DNA of 17,928 nucleotides from Candidatus Micrarchaeota archaeon CG08_land_8_20_14_0_20_59_11 (GCA_002763345.1 PEXZ01000008.1:1-17928); one strand, 5' to 3'. Shown: positions 1-6,598, numbered from the stretch's first letter. The notes: a model not told the origin generated them from the letters alone. Numbers and translations: made by a program.

Positions 1-227
1 CGCACGGACTCGACTATTCGCAGCAGGAACGCGACGTGAACGACATGTACCGCAACGCGGACTGCGCCCTGTTCAAAAAATACGGCGTGAATTACGTCTT
101 CATCGGGCCGCAGGAGGAGGGCTACTCCGTCGACTATTCGAAGTTCGAGGAATCGCCGCACTTCGAGAAGGTTTACGACGAGCGGCTCGACACCTACCGG
201 TTCAGGATATTCGGGGTGGTTTGCTGA
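1..227 (+). CDS. C-terminus of GT-C / DUF2298-like membrane protein (5' partial)
   Basis: The reading frame is open from the window edge (first full codon at base 3) to TGA at 225-227, so only about 74 C-terminal residues are visible and the true start lies outside. The fragment reads DV..MY, then LFKKYGVNYVFIGPQE, then a short tail ending in a hydrophobic strand. The pattern of a DV-Y helix followed by 'kkYGVxYVfvGp.E' resembles the C-terminal soluble tail of archaeal multi-spanning GT-C-type membrane proteins, including the DUF2298 (YYY) family. These are thought to be glycosyltransferase-like. No catalytic residues are visible. The neighbouring minus-strand pair at 721-2270 has a similar tail motif (AKKYGAKYVWVP), so the region may concern surface glycosylation. 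Family assignment is by motif memory only. Confidence 0.6.
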   Translation, partial: HGLDYSQQERDVNDMYRNADCALFKKYGVNYVFIGPQEEGYSVDYSKFEESPHFEKVYDERLDTYRFRIFGVVC

Positions 228-333
228 AACGCTCCCGCGAGGTTTTTATTCTTTCCGGCAATCAATACGTCCTCTACGGCGACCACCCTGCGAATGAGGT
301 ATCGAAAACAATAAAAAGCGTTGGCTCGCAGCT

Positions 334-642
334 ATGTTTGGGTGTTTGCCATTGAAGTGGGATAACAAGAGGGTTGCGTTGCTTGGTGTTGCACTGCTTG
401 TCGCAGGATTTTTAATCGGAAACTTCTTGGGATACAACCGCGCGCTTCAAACTGTTTTTGGAAACGAGGAGTACATACCGAAAGAAATGTGGAGCTATAA
501 CTGCGTCTTGATGGGTAACTGTGCGGAGCACAGTACCGGAGGCGGATACCTACCCAAAGGTAATTACCCCTGTTGGGTCGTGAACCAGACTTCTAACGCT
601 ACCCCCTTCCTTGGCGTGTGCGTGTCGGGTCCCGCAGCATAA
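334..642 (+). CDS. small single-pass membrane protein with four extracytoplasmic cysteines
   Basis: This 102-aa protein is not recognised. Residues 14-33 form one hydrophobic membrane segment preceded by basic residues, which suggests N-in topology. The remaining ~65 residues hold four cysteines (C57, C63, C80, C96), enough for two disulfides, and two N-glycosylation sequons (NQT at 84-86, NAT at 88-90). A weak A/T-rich box lies at about 308-318, some 20 nt upstream of the ATG. The gene stands alone: the upstream gene ends at 227 and the next one is on the opposite strand. Its base composition looks visibly less GC-rich than its neighbours, with more A/T-ending codons, so recent acquisition or relaxed selection is possible. 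I regard it as a probable real gene of unknown function. Confidence 0.6.
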   Translation: MFGCLPLKWDNKRVALLGVALLVAGFLIGNFLGYNRALQTVFGNEEYIPKEMWSYNCVLMGNCAEHSTGGGYLPKGNYPCWVVNQTSNATPFLGVCVSGPAA

Positions 643-644
643 GC

Positions 645-716
645 AGGGGAAAACAGGTCCCCTCGTAATGTAACAACGCTCCGCAACGTAACGCCGCGTC
701 TAGACTGACGTTTTTT
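645..716 (+). terminator. hairpin and T-run after the 334-642 gene
   Basis: AGGGGA (645-650) can pair with TCCCCT (658-663) just after the stop codon. A run of six T follows at 711-716, close to the end of the convergent gene at 721. Archaeal termination mainly needs the T-run; the hairpin may be incidental. Confidence 0.4.
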
Positions 717-720
717 CAAA

Positions 721-1785
721 TTATTTCCTTTCGCCTGGAACGATTTTCTTCAAGACGCGCACGGACTGCGTCAAGCCGAACGCAGCCAAGAGTATCAAGC
801 CCAGCGACAGGAACACGATGAACCTGTCCATGAATACGCGCAGCCCGAACACGTCGTTCTTTATCGCGCCGAGACCAGCGAGCGCAACGCCGAACGCGAA
901 CAGCTCCGCGTCAATCTTCCGCGTCTTCCACTTCTCGTAAATCGCCCACGCGCACGCAAACGCGCCCGCGATTGAAAGCGCCAGTACCACCCTGCCTGTT
1001 TTAGACAGCAGGAGCGCGTAATCGACGGCGTTCCCCTCGTGGTGCTGGAACTGCGCGAGCGAGAAGACGTCGAGGTTTCCCGTCGCGAAGAAGTGCCAGG
1101 CGAAGTATGTCGCGGTGCCGAGCGCGGCGCACGCGAACGCGGTAATCGCCGTTTCTCCCAGCGCGAACCTCCCCCTGTCGATGCTCCAGCGCAGGGCAGC
1201 CTCGAGCAGCTTGAGCCCGAAGAACGCCGCCGCAACCCCCACGAGAAAGACGGCGGCTTCCTGGTGCACGAGCGAGACGATGAACGCAGCTGCAAGCGCA
1301 GGCGCTCGCCTTCCGGTTATCATCAAATAAAATGCAATCGGGAGCAGCGCGAGCCCCATTCCCTGCGGGAGCGGACGGACGGTGTAGATGAGCAATTCGG
1401 GAACAAGGGACGAGAGGAACGCCGCAGCCACGCCCGCCCATTCTCCGAATGCCGTCCTCCCTAGAAGAAAGAAGCCGAGAGGCACGAGAAGCGCGAACGC
1501 CATGACAAACAGGCGGCTGATTATGTCGTAATCCGCGCCTGTGAGGAAAACGCCCTCGGCAAGCGCGAACCGATAAACGGGAACGTAGAGATTGGAGATC
1601 CCGCCCCCATACGAATAGTCGTTGTCCAGCGGATAGTATCCGTGCTCCACGAGATGCCGCGCTGCTGCGACGTGTATCATCGTGTTCCCATAGGTTGGCA
1701 TGTGCCATTCCGAGAAAACCATCACGTGCGTGTACAGGCTCAGCAGCAACGCGCCGACGAGGAGCAGCAGCACGCGCCTGTCCAT
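721..1785 (-). CDS. multi-spanning GT-C-like membrane protein (TM module)
   Basis: The ATG at 1785-1783 gives a 354-aa protein of about ten hydrophobic segments. The open frame continues upstream, but that part is antisense to the real coding frame of the 1785-2270 gene, so the start is set here. It overlaps the upstream stop by one base (TGATG), which implies translational coupling. The first loop after TM1 contains DND (54-56) and a conserved-looking Tyr-rich stretch (HGYYPLDNDYSYGGG), matching the position of the acidic DxD-type motif in loop 1 of GT-C glycosyltransferases. The protein stops shortly after its last TM segments and lacks the soluble C-terminal domain usual for this fold. A domain of that kind is encoded by the gene just upstream. 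A lipid-linked-sugar transferase is plausible; donor and acceptor are unknown. Confidence 0.7.
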   Translation of the reverse strand: MDRRVLLLLVGALLLSLYTHVMVFSEWHMPTYGNTMIHVAAARHLVEHGYYPLDNDYSYGGGISNLYVPVYRFALAEGVFLTGADYDIISRLFVMAFALLVPLGFFLLGRTAFGEWAGVAAAFLSSLVPELLIYTVRPLPQGMGLALLPIAFYLMITGRRAPALAAAFIVSLVHQEAAVFLVGVAAAFFGLKLLEAALRWSIDRGRFALGETAITAFACAALGTATYFAWHFFATGNLDVFSLAQFQHHEGNAVDYALLLSKTGRVVLALSIAGAFACAWAIYEKWKTRKIDAELFAFGVALAGLGAIKNDVFGLRVFMDRFIVFLSLGLILLAAFGLTQSVRVLKKIVPGERK

Positions 1786-2270
1786 CAGAGCACCTCGTAC
1801 ACGGAAACGCCCCCGTTGTCGAAAACCCGCTTGAAGAGCGAGGCGTCGTCGAAGACGGCGGCGGGCAACTTCCATTCGTAGCCCGCGAAAATCATGCGCT
1901 TCGGCACCCAGACGTATTTCGCGCCGTATTTCTTCGCGTATTCGTGCGCCTGCGCCGAATCGGAAGCGCCGTATATCTTGTACTGGACGTCGTTCATGCG
2001 CTGCACGACGTTCGGTATTATCGCCCAGTCGCCGCCAACCGTGCCCTCGCGCAGCGCGTGCCCCATCATCATCTCGCCGCCGAAGATGTCGGTTGCGAAA
2101 ACGGTGCGCTCCTGCGTGTTTTTCACCACCCAGTCGAGCGCCGCCACCTCGTTCGGCAGGATTATCGTGCTCATCCACGGGCGCGCCTGCGTGTCGGCGT
2201 CGTGCAGGTCGCCGTATGCGAAATAAGCCACGCCCACCAGCAGAAGCCCCGCAAGCGCGAATTCCCTCAT
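1785..2270 (-). CDS. membrane-anchored soluble domain resembling GT-C C-terminal tail
   Basis: ATG at 2270 gives 161 aa. A TATA-like box at 2291-2299 lies 25 nt upstream, fitting a leaderless transcript; an ATG at 2288 would sit too close to the box. Residues ~4-19 form one membrane segment. The rest is a soluble alpha/beta domain with a NEVAALDWV helix, then FATDIFGG, GGDWAIIPN, AKKYGAKYVWVP and a final NGGVSVYEVL strand. This sequence of motifs is what one expects of the extracytoplasmic tail that follows the TM bundle in archaeal oligosaccharyltransferase-like or other GT-C proteins. Here it is a separate gene placed before, not after, the TM-bundle gene (721-1785), with a one-base overlap. 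The two products probably form one complex. Alternative: an independent accessory subunit. Confidence 0.65.
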   Translation of the reverse strand: MREFALAGLLLVGVAYFAYGDLHDADTQARPWMSTIILPNEVAALDWVVKNTQERTVFATDIFGGEMMMGHALREGTVGGDWAIIPNVVQRMNDVQYKIYGASDSAQAHEYAKKYGAKYVWVPKRMIFAGYEWKLPAAVFDDASLFKRVFDNGGVSVYEVL

Positions 2271-2290
2271 GCACTTGTTTAAAACCAACG

Positions 2291-2299
2291 ATTTAAAAG
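2291..2299. promoter_or_regulatory. shared TATA box of divergent genes
   Basis: ATTTAAAAG reads as a TATA box on both strands. On the minus strand it is 25 nt from ATG 2270 (leaderless). On the plus strand it predicts a start near 2320, giving a ~16-nt leader with a GAGGTG Shine-Dalgarno site at 2323-2328 before ATG 2336. Confidence 0.65.
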
Positions 2300-2335
2300 C
2301 GGTTTCGCAATAACCTTTTTCCGAGGTGCTTTCTT

Positions 2336-3394
2336 ATGGAGGAACACAAACCGCAGGACACGCACGGGCAGGACAACCTTCTTTACGTAGTGGCAGGGCT
2401 GGCGCTCGTATTCGTAGTTTTCGCCGGCTACACCATAATGCAGCTGAACGCGATTTCGCAGCAGCCCGCTTCCAGCAGCAACGACACGGAGATTCTGAAC
2501 AAACTGAACTTCCTTGAGTCGCGCCTCGCCGTCCTTGAGGCGACGAGCGACGTCAAGCCCGCGACGCTGATGCTGTTCTACGACTCCTCCTGCGAGTTCT
2601 GCGAGAACGACAACATCATATCCTTCTTCGACGGTTACGCGCAGAATTTCGCGAACTGGCGCATCTCGCTCCAGAAGGTCGACATCAAGAGACAGGAGGC
2701 GACCGCCGTTTCCTACGGCGTCGCGCGCGTCCCCGCGCTTTACGCGTCCTCGGCGGACGTGTCTAACAACAAGTACCTGAAGGAGTACCTTACGCAGGTG
2801 CTGAGTTCCGCAACCTCCGGTTTCTCCGTTTCGCACCCGCCCAACGGCAACGTCATATACGTGCCCAAGCGCTCGGCGATGGTGGGCGCGGCGTGCTCGG
2901 CGCAGAACGGCACGAATCTCGACTACTTCTATTCCGAGTCCTGCACGGCGTGCAAGCGCCTCGCGAGCGAGGAAGGATTGGCGTTAAATCCGAAGGGGCT
3001 CGGTTACGAGTATGCCGCGGACGAAGGGCTCACCGAGGCGAAGGCGCGCTTCGGTTCGCTGCTTTCCGTCGAGAATCGTTGCATCGCGCTGCGCGAGGGC
3101 GACGAGCAGAAGTGCCTCGACGCAGTTGGCGACGTGAATTTCACGAACGCCGAGTCGAAGCTCGCCGAATACGCGCTCGACGCGATTCCGGTTACGGTGC
3201 CGACGTTCGTGGTCGACTGCAAGTACGTGTTCGGGAACCTGCAGTCGCCGAGCGGCAACGCCATAGAGCAGGAAATCTGCGCGGCGCGGCCCGACGTGTG
3301 CGCGAAGCTTCCGAAGGCGTCTCCTTCGGCAACCGCAACCGTGGAGCCTTCCGTGAACGCGACGGCGACGCCCTCCGCGAGCGCTTCCGCGTAA
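2336..3394 (+). CDS. membrane-anchored protein with two thioredoxin-like domains
   Basis: The 352-aa protein starts at ATG 2336, seven bases after a GAGGTG ribosome-binding site. Residues ~15-36 form a membrane anchor, followed by a short predicted coiled coil (~51-70). Domain 1 has a CxxC at C86/C89 (CEFC) and a VPALY segment at 132-136 that fits the cis-proline loop of thioredoxin folds. Domain 2 has CTAC at C203/C206 and a VPTFVVDC segment that fits a second cis-proline loop. The C-terminus is a low-complexity Ala/Ser/Thr/Pro tail. The likely role is extracytoplasmic thiol-disulfide exchange, in the manner of DsbA/DsbC-type oxidoreductases. Sequons (NGT, NFT, NAT) agree with an outside location. 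Possible clients include the Cys-containing protein at 334-642. The family is clear; the specific substrate is not. Confidence 0.8.
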   Translation: MEEHKPQDTHGQDNLLYVVAGLALVFVVFAGYTIMQLNAISQQPASSSNDTEILNKLNFLESRLAVLEATSDVKPATLMLFYDSSCEFCENDNIISFFDGYAQNFANWRISLQKVDIKRQEATAVSYGVARVPALYASSADVSNNKYLKEYLTQVLSSATSGFSVSHPPNGNVIYVPKRSAMVGAACSAQNGTNLDYFYSESCTACKRLASEEGLALNPKGLGYEYAADEGLTEAKARFGSLLSVENRCIALREGDEQKCLDAVGDVNFTNAESKLAEYALDAIPVTVPTFVVDCKYVFGNLQSPSGNAIEQEICAARPDVCAKLPKASPSATATVEPSVNATATPSASASA

Positions 3395-3400
3395 CGCACC

Positions 3401-3410
3401 CTTTTATTTT
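3401..3410 (+). promoter_or_regulatory. TATA box of flpA
   Basis: CTTTTATTTT is centred about 27 nt before ATG 3433, which fits a leaderless transcript and supports that start. It lies just after the stop of the thioredoxin-like gene at 3394. Confidence 0.6.
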
Positions 3411-3432
3411 TCCCTTTCTCCTTATTCTTCCC

Positions 3433-4083
3433 ATGTTCTCCAATCCGAACCTCGTGCGCGAGGGTTCGCGGCTGTACGCGCGCTCGCTCGTGCCCGGATT
3501 CAAGGTGCACGGCGAGCGGCTGCTCGAAAAAAACGGCGCGGAATGGCGCGAATGGAACCCCAACCAGAGCAAGCTCGGCGCGGCGGTAATGCGCGGATTG
3601 AAGACTGGGATTCCCGTCGGCGCCTCGGTGCTGTATCTCGGCGCGGCGAACGGGACGACTCCGTCGTTCGTGAGCGACCTCGTCGGTGCGGATGGCGCGG
3701 TGTTCTGCGTCGAGATTTCCGCGAGGGCGATGCGGGACTTGATACGCGTCTGCGAGAAGCGCGGGAACATGCTGCCCATCCTCGGCGACGCGCGCAAGTC
3801 CGAGACGTACGCAGCAGAACTGCCTTCGCACGTGGATTTCGTTTTCGAGGACGTCGCCGACCCCGCGCAGGCGCGCATCCTCATAGAGAACGCAAGGTTT
3901 TTGAGGAAGGGCGGCGTAGCAATGATAGCCGTGAAGGCGCGGTGCGTTTCGAGCGTCAAGGAGCCCGAAACCGTTTACAAGACGGTGGAGGCGGAGCTTT
4001 CGCGAACGTTCGAAATCGTCGAAAAGATGCGGCTCGAGCCGTACGAACAGGACCACGAATTTCTCGTCTTAAGGAAAAGGTGA
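3433..4083 (+). CDS. flpA: fibrillarin-like rRNA/tRNA 2'-O-methyltransferase
   Basis: The 216-aa protein matches archaeal fibrillarin in length and motif order. It has a short N-terminal region with WNPNQSKLGAA (K47), the SAM-binding motif I LYLGAANGTT (68-76), acidic EDVA (D140), AVKAR (K168), and PYEQDHEF (H208), giving the K-D-K-H catalytic set. The protein is the methyltransferase of the C/D box sRNP and acts with Nop5 and L7Ae, guided by C/D RNAs, on rRNA and tRNA 2'-hydroxyls. The start is chosen because a TATA box lies 27 nt upstream; the longer open frame upstream is out of frame with, and overlaps, the thioredoxin-like gene. The nop5 gene, often adjacent in archaea, is not in this window. 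The next gene begins one base after the stop. Confidence 0.95.
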   Translation: MFSNPNLVREGSRLYARSLVPGFKVHGERLLEKNGAEWREWNPNQSKLGAAVMRGLKTGIPVGASVLYLGAANGTTPSFVSDLVGADGAVFCVEISARAMRDLIRVCEKRGNMLPILGDARKSETYAAELPSHVDFVFEDVADPAQARILIENARFLRKGGVAMIAVKARCVSSVKEPETVYKTVEAELSRTFEIVEKMRLEPYEQDHEFLVLRKR

Positions 4084-4084
4084 T

Positions 4085-4984
4085 TTGAATGATAAGAAAA
4101 AGGGAGGCAAGGCACCGCAAGCTTTCGCTCCGCAGGAAGTCGAGGCACAAGGCGTCCGCATGGATGAAGACGCAGAGGCGAAGCAAGAGATGAGGGCGGA
4201 AATCGGGGTATTCGGCGGTTCGGGTTTCTATTCGTTCCTCGAGGACGTGCAGGAGACGGAGGCGGACACGCCCTACGGCAAGCCCTCCCATACCCTGGCA
4301 ATCGCGGAAGTCGCTGGCAGGAAGGTCGCGTTCATGCCCCGCCATGGAAACAAGCATACGCTCCCGCCGCATATGATAAACTACCGCGCGAACATGTGGG
4401 CGATGAAGGAGCTCGGCGTTTCCAGAATCATAGCTCCGTGCGCCGCAGGAAGTTTGCAGCCGGACGTGAAGCCTGGCGACTTCGTGATATGCGACCAGTT
4501 CGTGGACAGGACGAGCGGACGGAAGGACACATTCTACGACGGTCCGAAGACGGTTCACGTCAGCACAGCAGACCCTTACTGCCCCGAGATGCGCAGCCTC
4601 GCAATCGACGTCGCGAAGAAGCAGGGCGTTCGCGTGCATCCCGAAGGCACGATGGTTGTGGTTCAGGGCCCGCGTTTTTCTACGAGGGCGGAAAGCAGGT
4701 GGTTCTCCTCGATGGGGTGGCGCGTCATCAACATGACTGCGTATCCCGAGGCTGCGCTCGCTCGCGAACTCGAGATGTGCTACGCGAACATTTCGCTGAT
4801 AACGGACTACGACGTCGGGCTCGAGGACGTGCCTGGCGTGAAGCCCGTGTCGCATGAGGAGGTCGTGCGCGTTTTCAATTCGAACAACGAGCGCATCCGT
4901 AAGCTCATCCTCGAGCTGATTTCGCGCCTGCCGAAGGAGCGGAAGTGCCCGTGTGCAACGGCGTTGAAGGACGCGACGCTGTAG
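4085..4984 (+). CDS. mtnP: S-methyl-5'-thioadenosine phosphorylase
   Basis: This 299-aa protein is a PNP/MTAP-family phosphorylase, splitting methylthioadenosine and phosphate into adenine and 5-methylthioribose-1-phosphate. Visible signatures are the phosphate loop GGSGFY (44-49), PRHGNKHTLPPH (85-96), APCAAGSL (117-124), NMTAYPE (216-222) and TDYD (240-243). The D241/D243 pair corresponds to the aspartates that read the 6-amino group in MTAPs, arguing for adenine rather than guanine or hypoxanthine substrates. Start: TTG 4085 follows a GGTG ribosome site (4079-4082) that overlaps the flpA stop, giving a ~38-residue charged extension before the conserved fold. ATG 4160 or 4190 would give a more typical N-terminus. 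Coupling to flpA may be simple packing, or reflect SAM-product salvage. A degenerate copy of its 3' end follows. Confidence 0.9.
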   Translation: MNDKKKGGKAPQAFAPQEVEAQGVRMDEDAEAKQEMRAEIGVFGGSGFYSFLEDVQETEADTPYGKPSHTLAIAEVAGRKVAFMPRHGNKHTLPPHMINYRANMWAMKELGVSRIIAPCAAGSLQPDVKPGDFVICDQFVDRTSGRKDTFYDGPKTVHVSTADPYCPEMRSLAIDVAKKQGVRVHPEGTMVVVQGPRFSTRAESRWFSSMGWRVINMTAYPEAALARELEMCYANISLITDYDVGLEDVPGVKPVSHEEVVRVFNSNNERIRKLILELISRLPKERKCPCATALKDATL

Positions 4985-5063
4985 CTTTTAGTGCAGGTTT
5001 TGCGAACGCCGCAGCGCGAACAAAAAGTGCTGTGCGTCAGCGTTAAAAGACGCAACGCTGTAA
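4920..5063 (+). repeat. imperfect tandem duplication of the mtnP 3' end
   Basis: Copy 1 (4920-4984) is the end of mtnP. Copy 2 (about 4998-5063) lies in the spacer. In the frame ending at TAA 5061-5063, copy 2 reads KKCCASALKDATL-stop, against RKCPCATALKDATL-stop in copy 1. The differences inside ALKDATL are synonymous (TTG/TTA, AAG/AAA, GCG/GCA). Offsets of 78 nt at the start and 79 nt at the end show a net 1-nt shift, so copy 2 is not read with mtnP. It looks like the relic of a second gene end. Confidence 0.75.
5043..5048 (+). promoter_or_regulatory. TATA box inside the duplicated tail
   Basis: TTAAAA in the second mtnP tail lies about 25 nt before ATG 5071, the spacing of a leaderless promoter. 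The matching site in copy 1 is TTGAAG, so two synonymous changes (Leu and Lys codons) created the box. Confidence 0.5.
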
Positions 5064-5070
5064 ACGCAGC

Positions 5071-5622
5071 ATGCGGGAGTTAAGGGAGGTTGCAATCGCG
5101 TTTGCAGCGGGCGTTATTCTCGCCTCCATTTTTTTCATTCTGGTTCCGCCCGCCCAGCGCGCCTTCTGCGTCAATTCCTCGGCAATAACCCCTGTTTTCT
5201 CCCCAAACGCGGACGAGCAGCTCCTTTCCTTCGTTTCCTCCGCAAAACAGACGCTCGACGTCGAGCTCTACCAGTTCTCGTATCCGCCGCTCAAGAGCGC
5301 GCTGCAGGATGCCGCGGCGCGCGGAGTGAGGGTGCGCCTGATTCTGGAGCCGCGCATCGACGCAAATCTGGAAACCGGCGCCTATCTTGCGGCTCACGGC
5401 GTTTCAGTTCGCTGGGCAACGCTTTCTTACGCCAACACGCACTCAAAATGCGCGGTTGCCGACAACAGGCGCGTGCTCGTCGGAAGCATCAACTGGTCGA
5501 GGCACGCGCTCACCCTGAACCGCGAAGCCGCGGTGATTATAGACGACGCGGGAGTTGCGCAGGCGTTCGAGGAAGTTTTTGCCGATGACTGGGCGTCGGG
5601 AACGGAGGCGGTGCCCGCATGA
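5071..5622 (+). CDS. membrane-anchored single-HKD phospholipase D-superfamily protein
   Basis: The 183-aa protein has an N-terminal membrane segment (~7-27) and one PLD-type domain. The HKD motif is H124-S-K126-(4)-D131, followed by VLVGSINWS, the usual G-S/T-xN context. With a single HKD it would work as a dimer, as in the bacterial Nuc endonuclease and PLD6/Zucchini proteins. VELYQFSYPPLKSAL and GVRVRLILEP are the typical first half of the fold. The anchor suggests action at or outside the membrane, on nucleic acid or phosphodiester lipid; the sequence does not decide which. Start supported by the TATA-like TTAAAA 25 nt upstream. It overlaps the next gene by 4 nt (ATGA), so the two are likely translated together. 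Confidence 0.85.
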   Translation: MRELREVAIAFAAGVILASIFFILVPPAQRAFCVNSSAITPVFSPNADEQLLSFVSSAKQTLDVELYQFSYPPLKSALQDAAARGVRVRLILEPRIDANLETGAYLAAHGVSVRWATLSYANTHSKCAVADNRRVLVGSINWSRHALTLNREAAVIIDDAGVAQAFEEVFADDWASGTEAVPA

Positions 5623-6050
5623 GAGTCATCCGTGCGACGCGCAAGCACCTTTACAGCATCACCGCCATGACGCGCCACTTCTTCCCCTACACGGGTTTCA
5701 CCTTCTCGACGATTATCGAGCGCATGGCGGATAAGAGCATCCTCTATTTCGCCGCCGAGGAAAACGGGCACACCGTCGGCTTCGCCGACGTCGAGTTCCA
5801 CGGGAAGCAGGCGAAGATTCTCGGGCTGGCGGTGCTGCAGGAATTCAGAGGAATGGAAGTAGGAACCGCCCTGCTGAAAAAATGCCTTGCTGCCGCGAAA
5901 CGCCGCGGCTGTTCCCGCGCGGTCATGTTTGTCGCCGAAGACAATGACGCCGCCCATTCCCTTTACTCCAAATTCGGCTTCAAAAAAAGCGGCGTCCTGC
6001 ACCGCAAACTATGGGACAAAAAAGTCCTCGTCTACGGCCGCGATTTGTGA
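5619..6050 (+). CDS. GNAT-family N-acetyltransferase
   Basis: The 143-aa protein has the length and layout of a single GNAT domain. The acetyl-CoA pyrophosphate loop is at 74-82 (QEFRGMEVG, matching Q/RxxGxG/A with Glu-Val between the glycines), preceded by the beta4 strand AKILGLAVL. The later N-D-AAHSLYSKFGF segment is the typical motif B with the Tyr/Phe that ends many RimI-like enzymes. The substrate cannot be inferred; RimI-like protein N-terminal acetylation is one option. Its ATG lies inside the stop of the PLD-like gene (ATGA), showing coupling. A minus-strand tRNA gene with its terminator abuts the 3' end. Confidence 0.88.
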   Translation: MRVIRATRKHLYSITAMTRHFFPYTGFTFSTIIERMADKSILYFAAEENGHTVGFADVEFHGKQAKILGLAVLQEFRGMEVGTALLKKCLAAAKRRGCSRAVMFVAEDNDAAHSLYSKFGFKKSGVLHRKLWDKKVLVYGRDL

Positions 6051-6060
6051 AAAGAAAAAG
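6048..6060 (-). terminator. oligo-T terminator of tRNA-Met
   Basis: Reading the minus strand directly after the tRNA discriminator base gives CTTTTTCTTTTCA, a T-rich stretch of the kind that ends archaeal tRNA transcripts. It overlaps the last codon of the GNAT gene. Confidence 0.65.
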
Positions 6061-6172
6061 TGCCGGTGGAGTGATTTGAACTCTCGGCCTCCAGATTGCC
6101 CAGCAAACCCCAGTTAGACCCTGAGTATGCACGTATGAGTCTGGCGCTCTAACCAGGCTGAGCTACACCGGC
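6061..6172 (-). tRNA. tRNA-Met(CAT) with 37-nt intron
   Basis: Read on the minus strand: acceptor GCCGGTG pairs perfectly with CACCGGC, discriminator A at 6061. The D arm is GCTC...GAGC with a GG-containing loop. The anticodon stem CCAGA/TCTGG encloses CTCATA-A after splicing, anticodon CAT. T loop is TTCAAAT. The mature RNA is 75 nt and CCA is not encoded. The GCC-start acceptor with A73 suits elongator tRNA-Met; tRNA-Ile2(CAT), whose C34 is modified to read AUA, is the alternative. The T stem GAGAG/CACTC has one A-A mismatch (52-62). A TATA-like ATAATAAA lies ~29 nt upstream (6198-6205), an oligo-T terminator directly downstream. Confidence 0.9.
6097..6133 (-). other. tRNA intron with bulge-helix-bulge motif
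   Basis: The intron lies between positions 37 and 38 of the tRNA. Loop bases C32-U33-C34-A35 can pair with UGGG near the intron 3' end (one U-G), leaving 3-nt bulges UA^c and ca^A on opposite sides. This is the canonical motif of the archaeal tRNA splicing endonuclease. The inner helix is short (about 3 bp, including wobble pairs). Confidence 0.8.
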
Positions 6173-6197
6173 ACGGAAGGATAATTCCGCCGCCGAG

Positions 6198-6205
6198 TTT
6201 ATTAT
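6198..6205 (-). promoter_or_regulatory. TATA box of tRNA-Met
   Basis: ATAATAAA on the minus strand, about 29 nt upstream of the tRNA 5' end, predicts initiation a few bases before the mature tRNA. It lies just after the stop of the same-strand gene at 6216. Confidence 0.5.
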
Positions 6206-6215
6206 CGCTTTCGCT

Positions 6216-6545
6216 TCAGCCGTTGGGCGTGAGGAAGTCCGTCACCGTGCCCGCTATGCCCTTCCACTGCCACGTGAACTGAACGGCGCTGATTATCACG
6301 AGCGGAATCGCCAGCCAGCGAAGATGCTTGTATTTAGTCCAGATGATGTACGCCAGCCCCAGCGCGGGCGAAACCACCGCCCAGAGCAGAAGTATGACCG
6401 CCTCCCTGTCGGTGAAGAACTGCTGCGTTTCGCGCGTTATGCCGTGGTACGGAATGAGTTCGCGGTAGTCCATCAGCGATTTCTTGCGCACGCTTACGAT
6501 TCGCGGCATCGATTTCAGCGCTGCGCCGATTCGCTTGAATACCAT
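6216..6545 (-). CDS. small two-TM membrane protein, unknown function
   Basis: ATG 6545 gives 109 aa. This start sits ~30 nt from a TATA-like box (6570-6579); an in-frame ATG at 6590 lies upstream of that box and is unlikely to be transcribed. The first ~50 residues are basic and amphipathic (KSMPRIVSVRKKS), followed by FFTDREAVILLLWAVVSPALG (TM1) and LRWLAIPLVIISAVQFTW (TM2), with a short YKH turn and a soluble tail. No motif suggests an enzyme. It is divergent from tRNA-Pro and upstream, on the same strand, of tRNA-Met. Function unknown. Confidence 0.6.
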   Translation of the reverse strand: MVFKRIGAALKSMPRIVSVRKKSLMDYRELIPYHGITRETQQFFTDREAVILLLWAVVSPALGLAYIIWTKYKHLRWLAIPLVIISAVQFTWQWKGIAGTVTDFLTPNG

Positions 6546-6569
6546 CTTGCTTTGGAAAAGCGCGGTGCG

Positions 6570-6579
6570 CTTAAATAAC
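6570..6579. promoter_or_regulatory. shared TATA box of tRNA-Pro and the 6216-6545 gene
   Basis: CTTAAATAAC is near-palindromic. It is ~24 nt from the tRNA-Pro 5' end on the plus strand and ~30 nt from ATG 6545 on the minus strand, so one box may serve both transcripts. Confidence 0.55.
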
Positions 6580-6598
6580 TTGCCGCCCAAAAGGGTAC

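Noticed and set aside
1785..2274. Minus-strand open frame extending the 721-1785 protein to 517 aa
   Set aside because: The extra N-terminus is Arg/Gly-rich and lies in another frame over the well-formed 1785-2270 gene; a proper ATG with a TM segment exists at 1785.
3004..4056. 350-aa minus-strand open frame over flpA
   Set aside because: Antisense shadow of two confident genes, His/Arg-rich, with no domain.
4985..5063. Possible +1 frameshift extending MtnP into the second ALKDATL tail
   Set aside because: The MtnP frame ends in a normal stop after a family-typical C-terminus; no slippery site is apparent. A relic duplication explains the tail better.
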